Assembly (NCBI GenBank): GCA_907163375.1
Contig: CAJQUW010002216.1
Location: forward strand, 1-64,000
Length of the DNA stretch: 64,000 bases
Direction of reading: 5' to 3'
Source: Prostheceraeus crozeri
Taxonomy: Eukaryota; Platyhelminthes; Polycladida; Euryleptidae
Below the pieces are notes generated by a model, which had not been told where the DNA came from, made no database searches, and saw only the letters and a program-made list of their open reading frames with translations. Numbering within the stretch: the first letter of the stretch is position 1; each line of letters begins with the position of its first letter. The position numbers and the translations under genes were made by a program. This document shows positions 52,145-62,424 of the stretch, piece after piece.

Positions 52145-55100
52145 TTATGCTAAGACGTCTCCTGAATGTGGTAGTGTGAGTTTAATTCTTTTGGGTGGTG
52201 GTATGTTTGTGTCAGGATGTCCATGTGGAAGAGATATGTTGTGTTCTAGCCAGCACCTCTTATCCTCCCATGCTGAAAGCGCCCGTTTCCTAAAAGTATG
52301 AGTTTTGATCTCATGCGACTTAGATTTTAAGATTGTCATATTGACAAACGTTATATTTTTATTTCTATAGGCTTTCCTGAAATTCTTATGTTTCATATTT
52401 TGCACAATGGATTTTGATATGCCTTTAGCGCGCTTAATGCTATCGTCGCTATCCTTTAATTTCATACTGTACATTTTTGGACGGAGGAGAATCATTTCAT
52501 CTATTTCCTTCCCTGCTGTCTCATCCTTAAAGCAGCCAAGTTTTGCCTTATTTTTGATGGAGTAGAGTGGATGATCAGCAGGATAATTTGATGTATCAAA
52601 ATATCTTTCTAAAGATTTTCCTACTTCATTGAAATTTAAATCTTTTTGAGTGGTAATACCTAAGAAGAAACTATCTGTATCACCACCCAACAAACGAACC
52701 TCTTTTACGAGAGGACATGGTTTTAGTATTTTATAAAAGAGTTGGTACATTTCAAGCTTTGAGTAATCTAGTACAGCTTGACCAATATAGATGGGTTTGC
52801 ACAACTCAACTTCAGATTTTATCATTTTAACACCTATAAGGTCCTCATCGATAATGTCTCTATCGATGAATAGAGGTGATGAGACCAATTTGTGATACTT
52901 TTGATCATCATTAACTAGTTTGTAGTTTACGCGCTTTCTAACATCCTCCATCGTCTTACCAAATAGACTGTTGTTCTTATATTTATAAAAATCTTTTTCA
53001 AAATTATTTTGGGCTAGTGCACGTTTCTGGCTGTTGCTATCAATATATGGTTTGAGGAAGGCTTTCTGTCTAAATTTAATAATGCGGTGAACTCTTTTTA
53101 AAATCATACCCATTTCTAAATAAAATTTTAAGATGCTAAAGTGGACTAGATAGTTTTCTTTATCATACTGGGTGAGTAAAAGTTTGCGGCAAGGCTTATA
53201 GTCGGGTTGACCGCATGATTCTAAATCTTTATGAAATTGTTTCATAAAGTCGGAAAACATATCTTTGGTCACTTCACCTGATTCGGGTGCGAGTGGAAAA
53301 TCCACGGTTTTATGTTTAATATTATTTGGATAGATTAGATCTATCTCAAAATAATATCCCCAATCACCTTCATCTGGAATTGCTAGTATGTTGGAAGGGT
53401 TGGAGAAATGTTGAATTTCACTATCATCTAACCAGCTAAACTCAGAGTGAGGTAGCGGTTTGGATAATGAACTACCATACAAATTATTTTGGTCATAATA
53501 CTTCAGATGAGTCTGGTCATTGCCTACTATTTTTGATTTTAACCTATGTTTATTTACAAATGTGAGACCACCGCGAATTCCTCGCTCAAATAAATTATAC
53601 ATCTCTGGATCTTGTAAGAGATGAATGGTCTCACCAGTCATTTTAAAAGCAGACTTAAATGACATGGCTGGCAGACTGACAAAGTGGACGGGATCTAACT
53701 TATCTTCTTCTAATGCCACTCGTCGAAACTCCTGAAATACATCAGCCAGCAAAAATACATCTAACTTAAGGTAGGCAATCATATATTCACCAAATGTATG
53801 GCAGTCAAATTTTATCCATGCATCTTGTGCATGATCATAATCTTCGGTCTTACATTCTGCACCGGTCAAATCATTTTTAAATTTATCTATGGGCGGAAGA
53901 GAAGTCTCGCCGAGTTTACTAATTGCATCAAAATATGCATATGGAAAGACTCCTTTCCGTGTGATGACTTCATCGGTTAGATTTGGGTATTGTTTCTTAA
54001 GATTTTGTGTTAGTGGAAGAGACTTTAGATTTTGCACGAGAGAGGCCAGTGATGCAGTCATAAATTGGTAGGAATCTAAAAATTTTATATCAAAATAGAC
54101 CGTCTTATTTTCTTTAGTTTTATCGACAGGCACTTTTGCTGTCATGGCCATAAACTTCTCTCTCGTTTGCGCTATTACATCAAGCTTCCACTCTTTCATT
54201 TGACCTAAACCTCCTTTTATTATCATATGGCTGTCGTAGCCCTTGAAATTATGGAAAATGACGGGTAATGTACGCCGCTTCATCCTCAGCGAAAAATTAC
54301 ATTTTGAACAGAGTGCGTTTCTAAATTTACCAGTGATGTGATCATGGTCGCGCACTTTCTTAATCTTATCATCGTCAAATGTTTTCCTACATTTGGGGCA
54401 AACGTTGCAACTATCAAATTTTGCTTGATCATCTGCTGTCATATGCAATGATCTGCGATAGAGTTCACCATCATACTTTTGCTGAAATTTTACAGCCTGT
54501 TCGAGGAATTGTAGGAATTGGTAAATACAATCCTCACCTTGCCAGACGCGCATTTTATTTTGCCTACTCCTAAAGTGATCATGCCATACTTCATAGCAGG
54601 AAATGGCTGCTGGTCGATGGATGTTATCATCGATATAGCATTCGATGTCAGCATAGATGACACGAAGAGGACTTAGTTCATCGCCATTCTCTCTATATGA
54701 AAACTCCTTATCTTTGGGCATGCGTTCCATTTGCAGTTTACCTCGCTTACACCACTCATAATGAGTTTCAAATTTGTTTTTACTCCTAAAGTTCCGAATG
54801 CATCTGTCGCAGTAATATAACTCTCTACTCGAGTTTTCTAAGTGGTGGTATAAGCGAGAAATTTTGGGAATGCCGCAGTAGTGCCATTCCTCACTATCAT
54901 CCTGTCTTACTAATAAAAGGTTGACAACATGGTCATAACAACTCGAACGCGAGTTGTAGCGCACACCCTTCAATCCCTTTTCCCAAACATGGAGAACTAT
55001 TTTAATGTTGTTCAATTTTTCAAATTTTTCTATATCTTTAATTTTCATATCGTCACTATTACAGTCATCGAAGTTTAATTCATTCTCCCACTGCCTATAG

Positions 55101-56131
55101 CTATATGTACGATTTCGATTCGCATTGATGTCATTATAGTGGAGAATGGAGAGGACAGCATATTTAAAACATTGCGATTCGCAATCGACATTGATGACTG
55201 CTGTTTTGTTTTTTAAATTTTTTGGAAGTTTAAAGGAGCCTCGACCACTATGATTTCCTAATAAACTGATTTTAAATAAGGCGGACTCAATGCCGTCAAA
55301 AATGAGACCGCTATCGCGCTCGTTAAATTTATCAATATTTAATTTTAATCCTTGGATGTGAAAATTTATCCAAGACTCATAGTCTACAACCTCGGTTGCA
55401 GGAGAGGAGGGTATGTGAAACTCTAACCTCTCTATTATTTGTCCAGTATGGTGGTCGATTTTTACATATTTTATTTTAAGATAGATGAGCGCCTTCATCC
55501 TAAAATTGTCTAAATTGTTGAAGAGCGCTTCTATCAATGATGAATTTTGATGAAACCATTCCTCAAAGTTAGCAATGGTTTCTGAGGAGTCCATCTGGTA
55601 GTTCCTCACTAAATTATTTATGGACACCTCAGTGAGTCGGATAGAGGAGGTGCCGTTGGTGTAGGTATCGTTCGTGTGTGTATGTTGAAGTCTGTGCGAA
55701 GATAGTTCAAAACGTGTCTCGAAAGACTGAATGCACAAGTCGCAAGAAAAGGAGACATCGTTAACAGAATCATCCCTACCTTCGGAGATTGATGCCGGCT
55801 TAGGTCGACAAACACCTCGCTTGATGTGTCGGGTGAGATCCCATTTCCTCGTGAAGATGTGCCCACAGTCAGCACATTCCCACTCGTTGCCATATCGCGA
55901 CAATGTTGAGATGGACTCGCACGAGATGGAACTCGCATCACCTGAAAGAGAAATCATTCTATCATCTCTGTTCAAGTCTCAGTGTAGTGTTACAACCTAC
56001 CTTGACTCAATAACTCTAAACTTTCCTCGAGAAGAGAGGGCGTTGGTGATGAAGTTGATGCCTGAAATTGAGGAAGATGCTATTAGCTACACGTTTGAGG
56101 GAGATGAGAGAGGAAATTTTCAACTTACCAT
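52145..56131 (-). CDS. Polinton protein-primed DNA polymerase B
   Basis: The large exon (55941..52145) holds nearly all of the protein, about 1,265 aa. Two short predicted introns lie upstream: the ATG at 56131 abuts a GTAAGT donor, and a small exon (56061..56001) joins in frame. Domains in order: two C2H2 zinc fingers (CADCGHIF, CDLCIQSF); the domain also found free at 41585; a Cys/His region (VDCESQCFKYAVL, WHYCGI); a third zinc finger; exonuclease motif I VIYADIECYI; an endonuclease-VII-like zinc module (CPKC, VRDHDHITGKFRNALCSKC); exonuclease II FHNFKGYDSH and III YLKLDVFLL; polymerase motifs YDQNNLYG, KNNSLFGKTM, GGDTDSFF and RPKMYSM. It replicates the element. Its promoter faces left from about 56.3 kb. 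Confidence 0.92.
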
Positions 56132-56301
56132 TTGAACGAAATTATGTTTAAGCTTGATACTTCAACAAGATAGAGACTTCACTCAAATTTGAAATTCACT
56201 AAAGAGCAGTTCACTTGTACGCCTCAAATACAGAATTCGTCAGAGAACAGTTCAATTATGCGTCTCAAAGACAGAGTGAAATGATACGGATATCACTTTG
56301 C

Positions 56302-56348
56302 TTATATACTTTCATTCTCTTCATTCATTGGATGTTCATTCTGATTGG
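56302..56348 (-). promoter_or_regulatory. CCAAT-CCAAT-TATA promoter of PolB
   Basis: On the minus strand: CCAAT at 56348..56344 and 56331..56327, then TATATAA at 56308..56302. The distance from the second CCAAT to the TATA box is 18 bases, as at the left promoter. The PolB ATG lies about 170 bases downstream. The same interval precedes the plus-strand gene at 56406. Confidence 0.7.
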
Positions 56349-56405
56349 CTGCTTGTGTATACTTAAGAATTAGAAAACATTTCAAAGTCATTATTCACAG
56401 TCAAC

Positions 56406-56861
56406 ATGACAAGCCCTCCAACAACACCAAATACCGCATTGGAGTTCTCCTCTCCATGCTCAACACCAAAGGCGCTCGTTACACCAAATGCACCAAGAAA
56501 GGCGAAGGTGGAGAAGGTGTACCGACTGGACAATATACGAAAGTTATCATTACCAGCGGACGAGGAAGAGGAGAGTGTATGTGAGAAGGAGTGTCCCGAC
56601 TTAACAGGCGTGAGGTGGAAGTATCTCCAGTACGATACTGACGATGTGATGGAGATGACCAGCAAGTCGCAGTTGCATCAAATATGGGAGTGGTACACCC
56701 CTAACTCCCAACCGCGGACCGTGGCGGAGTGGGCGTACATTGACAACGTGAGGGACGCTGCAGAAGAACGTTTAAAGCAGCTCAACTGTTTTTGTGATCT
56801 ATGTGAAGTCAGACTCTGGGACGATATTGACGATGAAGACCTTTTAAAATACATGCCATAA
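56406..56861 (+). CDS. Small acidic Polinton protein, unknown function
   Basis: 151 aa. The N-terminal third is Ser/Thr/Pro-rich (TSPPTTPNTALEFSS) and includes a short basic patch (APRKAKVEK). The C-terminal part is acidic and holds WKYLQYDTDDVM, IWEWYTPNSQPRTVAEW and CFCDLCEVRLWDDID. The two Cys pairs are too few for a known zinc motif. It is divergent from PolB across a shared promoter region, which suggests early expression. A polyadenylation signal (AATAAA) overlaps the stop. Confidence 0.55.
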   Translation: MTSPPTTPNTALEFSSPCSTPKALVTPNAPRKAKVEKVYRLDNIRKLSLPADEEEESVCEKECPDLTGVRWKYLQYDTDDVMEMTSKSQLHQIWEWYTPNSQPRTVAEWAYIDNVRDAAEERLKQLNCFCDLCEVRLWDDIDDEDLLKYMP

Positions 56862-56910
56862 TAAATGTTTATTTCGTATTATCTTTGCTTTCATACTGAC
56901 TTACTTGAAT

Positions 56911-57318
56911 GGGGCTTTAGTGAATAATTTAACCATGTATACTTTTTCATTTGGAAATAGTAGCACGCTTAGTCTAACTTGCAAATCTTATAACATTTCA
57001 TATGGGTGATAATGGTAGATGAAATAGTGTCAAATAAAATTAAGATAGCTTACACTTCTGATACAGGGATAGCAATCGACTGCGATCCATGTGTAAAGAG
57101 CTTGTTAGACTACGGATGGGGTTAAGTGGATGATTTAACCATGTATACATTTTCATTTGGAAATAGTAGCACGCTTAGTCTAACTTGCAAATCTCATAAC
57201 ATTTCATATGGACGATGATGATAGATGAAATAGTGTCAAATAAAATTAAGATAGCTTACATGATTCTGGGATAGCAATCGACTGCGATCCATGTGTAAAG
57301 AGCTTGTTAGACTATGGA
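56911..57318 (+). repeat. Tandem duplication, 206-bp period
   Basis: Two units share TTTAACCATGTATAC, CATTTGGAAATAGTAGCACG, AGATGAAATAGTGTCAAATA and GCAATCGACTGCGATCCATG at a constant offset of about 206 bases. They differ at a handful of positions. They lie between two plus-strand genes of the Polinton and have no coding character. Confidence 0.9.
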
Positions 57319-57464
57319 AGAGAGAAGTGTGTTATGTTGCGTGTGGCGCGTGAGTGTCCTCCCATTTCATTCCATTCATCAATTCGTCTCATTGATAGAG
57401 ACAGGTAGAACTCATGGTTCTCATAACGTATGCAATGGATAGTTTATAAGGTAACCTTCGACAG

Positions 57465-57845
57465 TTGGCTAAATGTCGCCCTGGCGCGAATGCATACTAC
57501 GTTGAGACAGAGGCAATCACTTGCAAACATGACGCAGAGAGGTTTAACAAGATTGACCATTGCCAAATGTCCCTTGCGGTATACATAGCTACGGGTTTCA
57601 CCGCCGCCCTTTACAGGAACGCCCGTCGAAAGGAAGTATTACACCGAACTTCATTTGCAACGTTCAAGTTGACTGATAGCAGATTCAACTTAATGATAGT
57701 ATTCGCCAGTCCGAAGACTGCCCAGGGCAAACCGCGAGGAGGTTCTATCATGTCTTGCCCCATGGTGGCCCTTAAGAGAGCCGATGGTTCGTTCTCGTCG
57801 TATCTGAAAATAGAAGGAAAAATAGATGAAAATATATTCAAGTGA
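57465..57845 (+). CDS. Possible Polinton protein, unknown function
   Basis: A 126-codon open frame without a good ATG at its start. An acceptor-like TTCGACAG precedes it, so it may be the last exon of a spliced gene. It reads MSLAVYIATGFTAALYRNAR, FNLMIVFASPKTAQGKP and MVALKRADGSFSSYLKIEG, which looks like a folded beta-rich domain. The opposite strand is also partly open, so the strand is not certain. Confidence 0.4.
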   Translation: MAKCRPGANAYYVETEAITCKHDAERFNKIDHCQMSLAVYIATGFTAALYRNARRKEVLHRTSFATFKLTDSRFNLMIVFASPKTAQGKPRGGSIMSCPMVALKRADGSFSSYLKIEGKIDENIFK

Positions 57846-57877
57846 TAGAGATGATATTAACTTACCATAAGAGAAAT

Positions 57878-58972
57878 TTAGCCGGTTCGCGACCCCTTCG
57901 ATGGCGATGGTTGAGGTAAGTATTTGGCCGGCAGTTTCCGCTTCCGGTGGCGCAGCTCCTTTATTTCGCCATCATGCTTGATGGAGACATGGAGACAGCG
58001 CATCTCCGCCATTGCTCCCTCGTAGCACTCGAATGTGGCATCCAAGTCCTCACTCTCAAGGATGACGCTGTCGACGATTCTGCTCTTGATGATGGGAATG
58101 TGGAGCGTTGTTCGTCTCTCTTCTTTCTTCTGACTCTCAGTCAGGCTAGTCCTTAATTGCTCAATTTTTAAATTTGAGACCTCTTCCTGAGCTTTTAATG
58201 ATTTTATGTACGTTGTCTGCTCAGTAACGCGTTTTTCGCTGGCAAGCGCCCTTTCGCGGAAAGATTCTAAATTGATCACTTGGGTCTTGAGGGCCCGAAT
58301 CTCGGCTACCTGACCCTTCAGGTGGAAATTGTCATCCCTAAGGGCCGAACATTCGTTTTTGTAACGAGTGAGCTCATCTTTCAATTTCGTGAGTGCGTAT
58401 TCCTGGCTCACTTTTGCGATCTGGGTATCCTTATTCCAGCTGTTCATCTGCTGCTTAATCCCCTTCTTTACTGGGGAAGGTGCGATTACTTTCTTTTTCG
58501 GGGAAGACTGATTTGTTGGTTTTCCTATCTCTTCCGTGTCTTTAGTAATGACGACCTCCTCAGAATCGGAGTCATCTGAGCTGTCCAAATCGCTTAGTGG
58601 GGCCTTCTCTTCTGCTGTTGATGAGGTAGTGGCCGAAGCAGCAGGCTCCAAAATTGTTGCAATAGCCTCTTGTAGTGCTGCGTCAAGATCGACTGTTTCT
58701 TCGTTGAAGAAGGGTGCGATCACTTTGCCGATGTCTGATGTTATGTAATTGTTTGCCTTTTTGAGCGGACAGTCGGCGTGGGCGATGTAAAATTCCTCAT
58801 GCTCTTTGCCTTTCAAAAATTTCAGGCAATGTGTACAGCCGGAAATAACGGCTCTTTCCTCGTGGAAGTGAGGAGTATTCTTATATTTGTTTATGTGACG
58901 TTTGAATTCGCCACCCCTCTTTATTTCTCCGCAAGAACACTTTTTAAATAAGAATTTTGAGTTGCCTCCCAT
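57878..58972 (-). CDS. Zinc-binding and coiled-coil Polinton protein
   Basis: 364 aa from the ATG at 58972 (MGGNSKFLFKKCSCGEIKRG); an acceptor-like CTTTACAG lies 20 bases upstream, so it may have a spliced leader. The N-terminal 85 residues contain CSCGEIKRGGEFKRHI, CTHCLKFL and HEEFYIAHADC, a Cys/His cluster that could bind zinc. A Ser/Asp/Glu-rich linker follows (LDSSDDSDSEE), then a basic patch, then a coiled coil of about 100 residues (LTKLKDELTRYKNECSALRD and onward). The C-terminus is basic. No family is recognised; a DNA- or RNA-binding dimer is plausible. Confidence 0.55.
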   Translation of the reverse strand: MGGNSKFLFKKCSCGEIKRGGEFKRHINKYKNTPHFHEERAVISGCTHCLKFLKGKEHEEFYIAHADCPLKKANNYITSDIGKVIAPFFNEETVDLDAALQEAIATILEPAASATTSSTAEEKAPLSDLDSSDDSDSEEVVITKDTEEIGKPTNQSSPKKKVIAPSPVKKGIKQQMNSWNKDTQIAKVSQEYALTKLKDELTRYKNECSALRDDNFHLKGQVAEIRALKTQVINLESFRERALASEKRVTEQTTYIKSLKAQEEVSNLKIEQLRTSLTESQKKEERRTTLHIPIIKSRIVDSVILESEDLDATFECYEGAMAEMRCLHVSIKHDGEIKELRHRKRKLPAKYLPQPSPSKGSRTG

Positions 58973-60003
58973 TTTGTAACTTATGTATCTGTAAAGGAAG
59001 GATGAAATAGAATTACTAACAGGCGACATTGGCAGTCATTCTTATAATCATACAGCTAAATTGTGAGATTGGTGGAAAGTGTCGAACCTTTGAATCCGTT
59101 ACAGGCATTACTCAGAGGGGATCTTATCCCAACTCCAAGGCCTCGGCCCACAAATCCAACCTCCCGCGGACAGAGCGTGCGTCATATCACTGTGTTGGTA
59201 TCCGGACCCCGATTTTGACATGAAAATCAGTGGATTGTTTACAAAGGTTGCAAATTCCAAGCCGAAGCTTGCCTCTCACAACTTTATAAATGTCTTAGTT
59301 GAATTCAGAAGGTTTGAAAACCCCGAAAATTGTCAAAAAATAGCGAATTTAAATTTTTCAATTTTTTAGCACTACTTATGAAATTTTATAAGTAGTCTAT
59401 CACTTAGGGCAGGTCAATAGCGACCGAACCTTTTTTGAATCAAGTCAAACGGACTTGTAGAAGCAAAGTTACAAGCCTTTAAAGTTTTGGAGTCTTTTAT
59501 GGCCTGGAGACGAAGGCCATCTCCTGGCTAACCTCTAAGTCTGACGCCTTAGCTGATATCAGCAATGAAATTTTCTAAGTCGGTTTCTTACAGAAACTCG
59601 GGATTTGGAATGTCCGAAGCTATCATCGGAGCTCAGAGAGACGACTTACCGTTGACTATCTCTCGTATTAATGACAAGTCTCTCTCGGTTCCCAGCTTAT
59701 ATAGTGTGTGGCGATCAGCTGATGACGTAACACCCATCATCCAAACACTAAAAAACCCGTCTATCTCCGGTTCTAGTGCTCCGATTGAGCTGGAAATACA
59801 CCATTTCCATGTAGAATTTGACGCTGAATCCGAATCTGGCCTCCGTTTTCCCATCCGATGCTTCGTTTTGGCTCCACAGTAGGCAGCCATCGCAAAAATT
59901 CTAACTCTGTCGTTTTTCCGAAAAATGTTGAACATTTTTCTCGCCGATTGACTTGAAACTCTCCGATTGACTTGAAACTCACCATACATATAAAGAATTT
60001 CAC
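58973..60003. other. Polinton right-hand non-coding sequence
   Basis: 59281-59620 matches 27541-27880 at the fossil Polinton. 59800-60003 is a partial, rearranged copy of terminal-repeat sequence (CGCTGAATCCGAATCTGGCC, a duplicated GATTGACTTGAAACTC) that has no equivalent on the left. No gene was recognised. Confidence 0.6.
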
Positions 60004-61928
60004 GCTGATTCCAAATCTGGCCTCCGTTTTCCAATCCGATGCTTCGTTTTGAAGCTAGAGCCCAAAACGTCCCAAATTCTAACTCTGTCGTTTTTCACCA
60101 ATGTCCCAAAATCTTAAATGGCGTCTCACATCTAAACGAAGACAGATAGGAACAAGCCGATTGTTTTACTGAATTTGTCACACTCTTAGCTTTCAAACGA
60201 GCTATCGCACGACAAAATCCGTCCACTGGAAGCCAAAATCGAAGCAAGCTGTCCAGAGGGGGGGGGGGGGGGACTCAGCGAAATTTCAGAATTTGATGAA
60301 AAATGTTTTGGTGACGGTCCCAGGTCGAAATTCCACACTTTGGAAAATTTTCAAATTTTTACCCATACAAAGTCACTCTGACACTTAGGATTTTTTCAGG
60401 TAAGCGAGCTCCGACCTAAAATCTTGTAACCGCTCTAACTTTTGAACGAAGACAGATAGGAACAAGCCGATTGTTTCACTGAATTTGTCTCACTCTTAGC
60501 TTTCAAACGAGCTATCGCACGACAAAATCCGTCCACTGGAAGCCAAAATCGAAGCGAGCTCTCCCGAGGGGGGGGGGGGGGACGTCAGTGAAATTTCAGA
60601 ATTTGATGAAAAATGTTTTGGTGACGGTCCCAGGTCGAAATTCCACACTTTGGAAAATTTTCAAATTTTTACCCATACAAAGTCACTCTGACACTTAGGA
60701 TTTTTTCAGGTAAGCGAGCTCCGACCTAAAATCTTGTAACCGCTCTAACTTTTGAACGAAGACAGATAGGAACAAGCCGATTGTTTCAATGAATTTGTCT
60801 CACTCTTAGCTTTCAAACGAGCTATCGCACGACAAAATCCGTCCACTGGAAGCCAAAATCGAAGCAAGCTGTCCAGAGGGGGGGGGGGGGGGGACGTCAG
60901 CGAAAATTTTTTCTCTCCGATTTCGCTGGAAACATCCTTCCTAACCCAAAATTTCACGTAGATTCCGAATCTGGCCTCCGTTTTCCCATCCGATGCTTCG
61001 TTTGGGTGCTACACACCAAAACGTCCCAAATTCTAACTCTGTCGTTTTTTCGATAAATGTTGAAAATTTTTTCTCTCCGATTGACTTGAAACTCACCATA
61101 CAGATAAAGAATTTCACGCTGATTCCAAATCTGAAATCCGTTTTCAAATCCGATGCTTCGTTTTGAAGCTAGAGCCCAAAACGTCCCAAATTCTAACTCT
61201 GTCGTTTTTCGCCAATGTCCCAAAATCTTAAATGGCGTCTCACATCTAAACGAAGACAGATAGGAACAAGCCGATTGTTTCAATGAATTTGTCTCACTCT
61301 TAGCTTTCAAACGAGCTATCGCACGACAAAATCCGTCCACTGGAAGCCAAAATCGAAGCAAGCTGTCCAGAGGGGGGGGGGGGGGGACGTCAGCCGAAAA
61401 TTTTTTCTCTCCGATTTCGCTGGAAACATCCTTCCTAACCCAAAATTTCACGTAGATTCCGAATCTGGCCTCCGTTTTCCCATCCGATGCTTCGTTTGGG
61501 CGCTACACACCAAAACGTCCCAAATTCTAACTCTGTTAAAATTTTGAAGAAAAATTTTTTCTCGCCGATTGACTTGAAACTCACCCTACCGATGCAGAAT
61601 TTCACGCTGAACACGAATCCGACCTCCGTTTTCTCATCCGACCACTCCTTCCACTCGAAACAACCCATTTTACAACCCAACATTCAGCAGATTGCACCAA
61701 AAACATCACACACTATAGCCTCAACACTAATCCTGGCGGTCGCCCAAGTCCACCACGACACTCTATCGTTCCAGAGGGGGGGGGGGGGGGAGTCAGCGAA
61801 CATGTTGTCAACCAACCTGGCCGGCACACCACGACAGATCACAACCTCTGTCGTTCCAGAGGGGGGGGGGGGGACTCAGCGATGGCGGCCATCTTGCGCT
61901 ATCTGGTGTTTGTCACTTCCTTACTACT
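60004..61928 (-). repeat. Right terminal inverted repeat of the Polinton
   Basis: About 1,925 bases, reverse-complementary to 37898..39817 and nearly identical apart from the length of the C/G runs. The element ends CACTTCCTTACTACT, followed by the ACCGTA duplication. Confidence 0.9.
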
Positions 61929-61934
61929 ACCGTA
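61929..61934 (+). repeat. Polinton target-site duplication, right (ACCGTA)
   Basis: Exact repeat of 37892..37897, directly following the last bases of the element. Confidence 0.95.
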
Positions 61935-62424
61935 TACAGGGAGCTCAAAGACAATCAGCTCTTAAAGGTTCACTTCACTCATCGCACCTGAAAGTCGAAA
62001 TTGTGCTTTGCTTTTGTTTTTAGTTTTGCTTTTAAGTCTATAAAGCTTAAGATCCTGGACTCTGACATGATGCCTCAATGGTGCAAGAAGCAACTGAAAG
62101 GCTTTGCTTTCCACCTTGATGATTCACCGCCACATTTTGGGAGGACCGTCACGACACTGCTTCAAACCATATTTAAAGACAGTCGTGGCTACAGTGGACA
62201 TCAACGTCACCTGGACTGACGCTGCTGGACTATTATGAGGTTCGACCAATTTAAAAAATAAATGTCTCTAGCGGCAAATCTCAACATATGCAGCAATTAC
62301 AGGAGTAATTGAAGAAGCAAATGAAGATAGGATGAAATTACAACTGTAGTGTATTATTTGATTTATCATTGTGACATTGCAAAGGAATGTGGTGGTGACG
62401 TTTTGCAACATTTGTTACATTATA
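61935..62424. other. No recognisable gene
   Basis: Host or older repeat sequence between the Polinton and the mariner-type transposon. Confidence 0.5.

Larger units (their letters stand above)
37898..61928. mobile_element. Polinton (Maverick), looks whole, 24,031 bp
   Basis: It starts 5'-AGTAGTAAGG and ends CCTTACTACT-3', has terminal inverted repeats of about 1.92 kb, and is flanked by a perfect 6-bp duplication. It carries PolB, integrase, packaging ATPase, protease, major capsid protein and minor-capsid-like proteins plus about a dozen smaller genes, all with open frames. I saw no breaks in the long genes. The near-identity of the two terminal repeats apart from poly-C lengths points to a young insertion. 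Gene blocks: a plus-strand block 39979-47573, a minus-strand block 48846-47600, a plus-strand block 48882-51839, PolB on the minus strand 56131-52145, then smaller genes to 59 kb. Confidence 0.95.

Noticed and set aside
55731-56135. 134-codon plus-strand open frame across the PolB 5' region
   Set aside because: It is antisense to PolB zinc fingers and predicted introns and has no recognisable features.
57840-57880. A further ATG followed by GTAAGT on the minus strand, like the leader cassettes
   Set aside because: It is not preceded by CCAAT or TATA boxes and no acceptor nearby gives a long open frame, so it was not counted as a third cassette.
59565-59882. 105-codon plus-strand frame near the right terminal repeat
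   Set aside because: It consists partly of terminal-repeat sequence and partly of sequence shared as non-coding with 27.5-27.9 kb.
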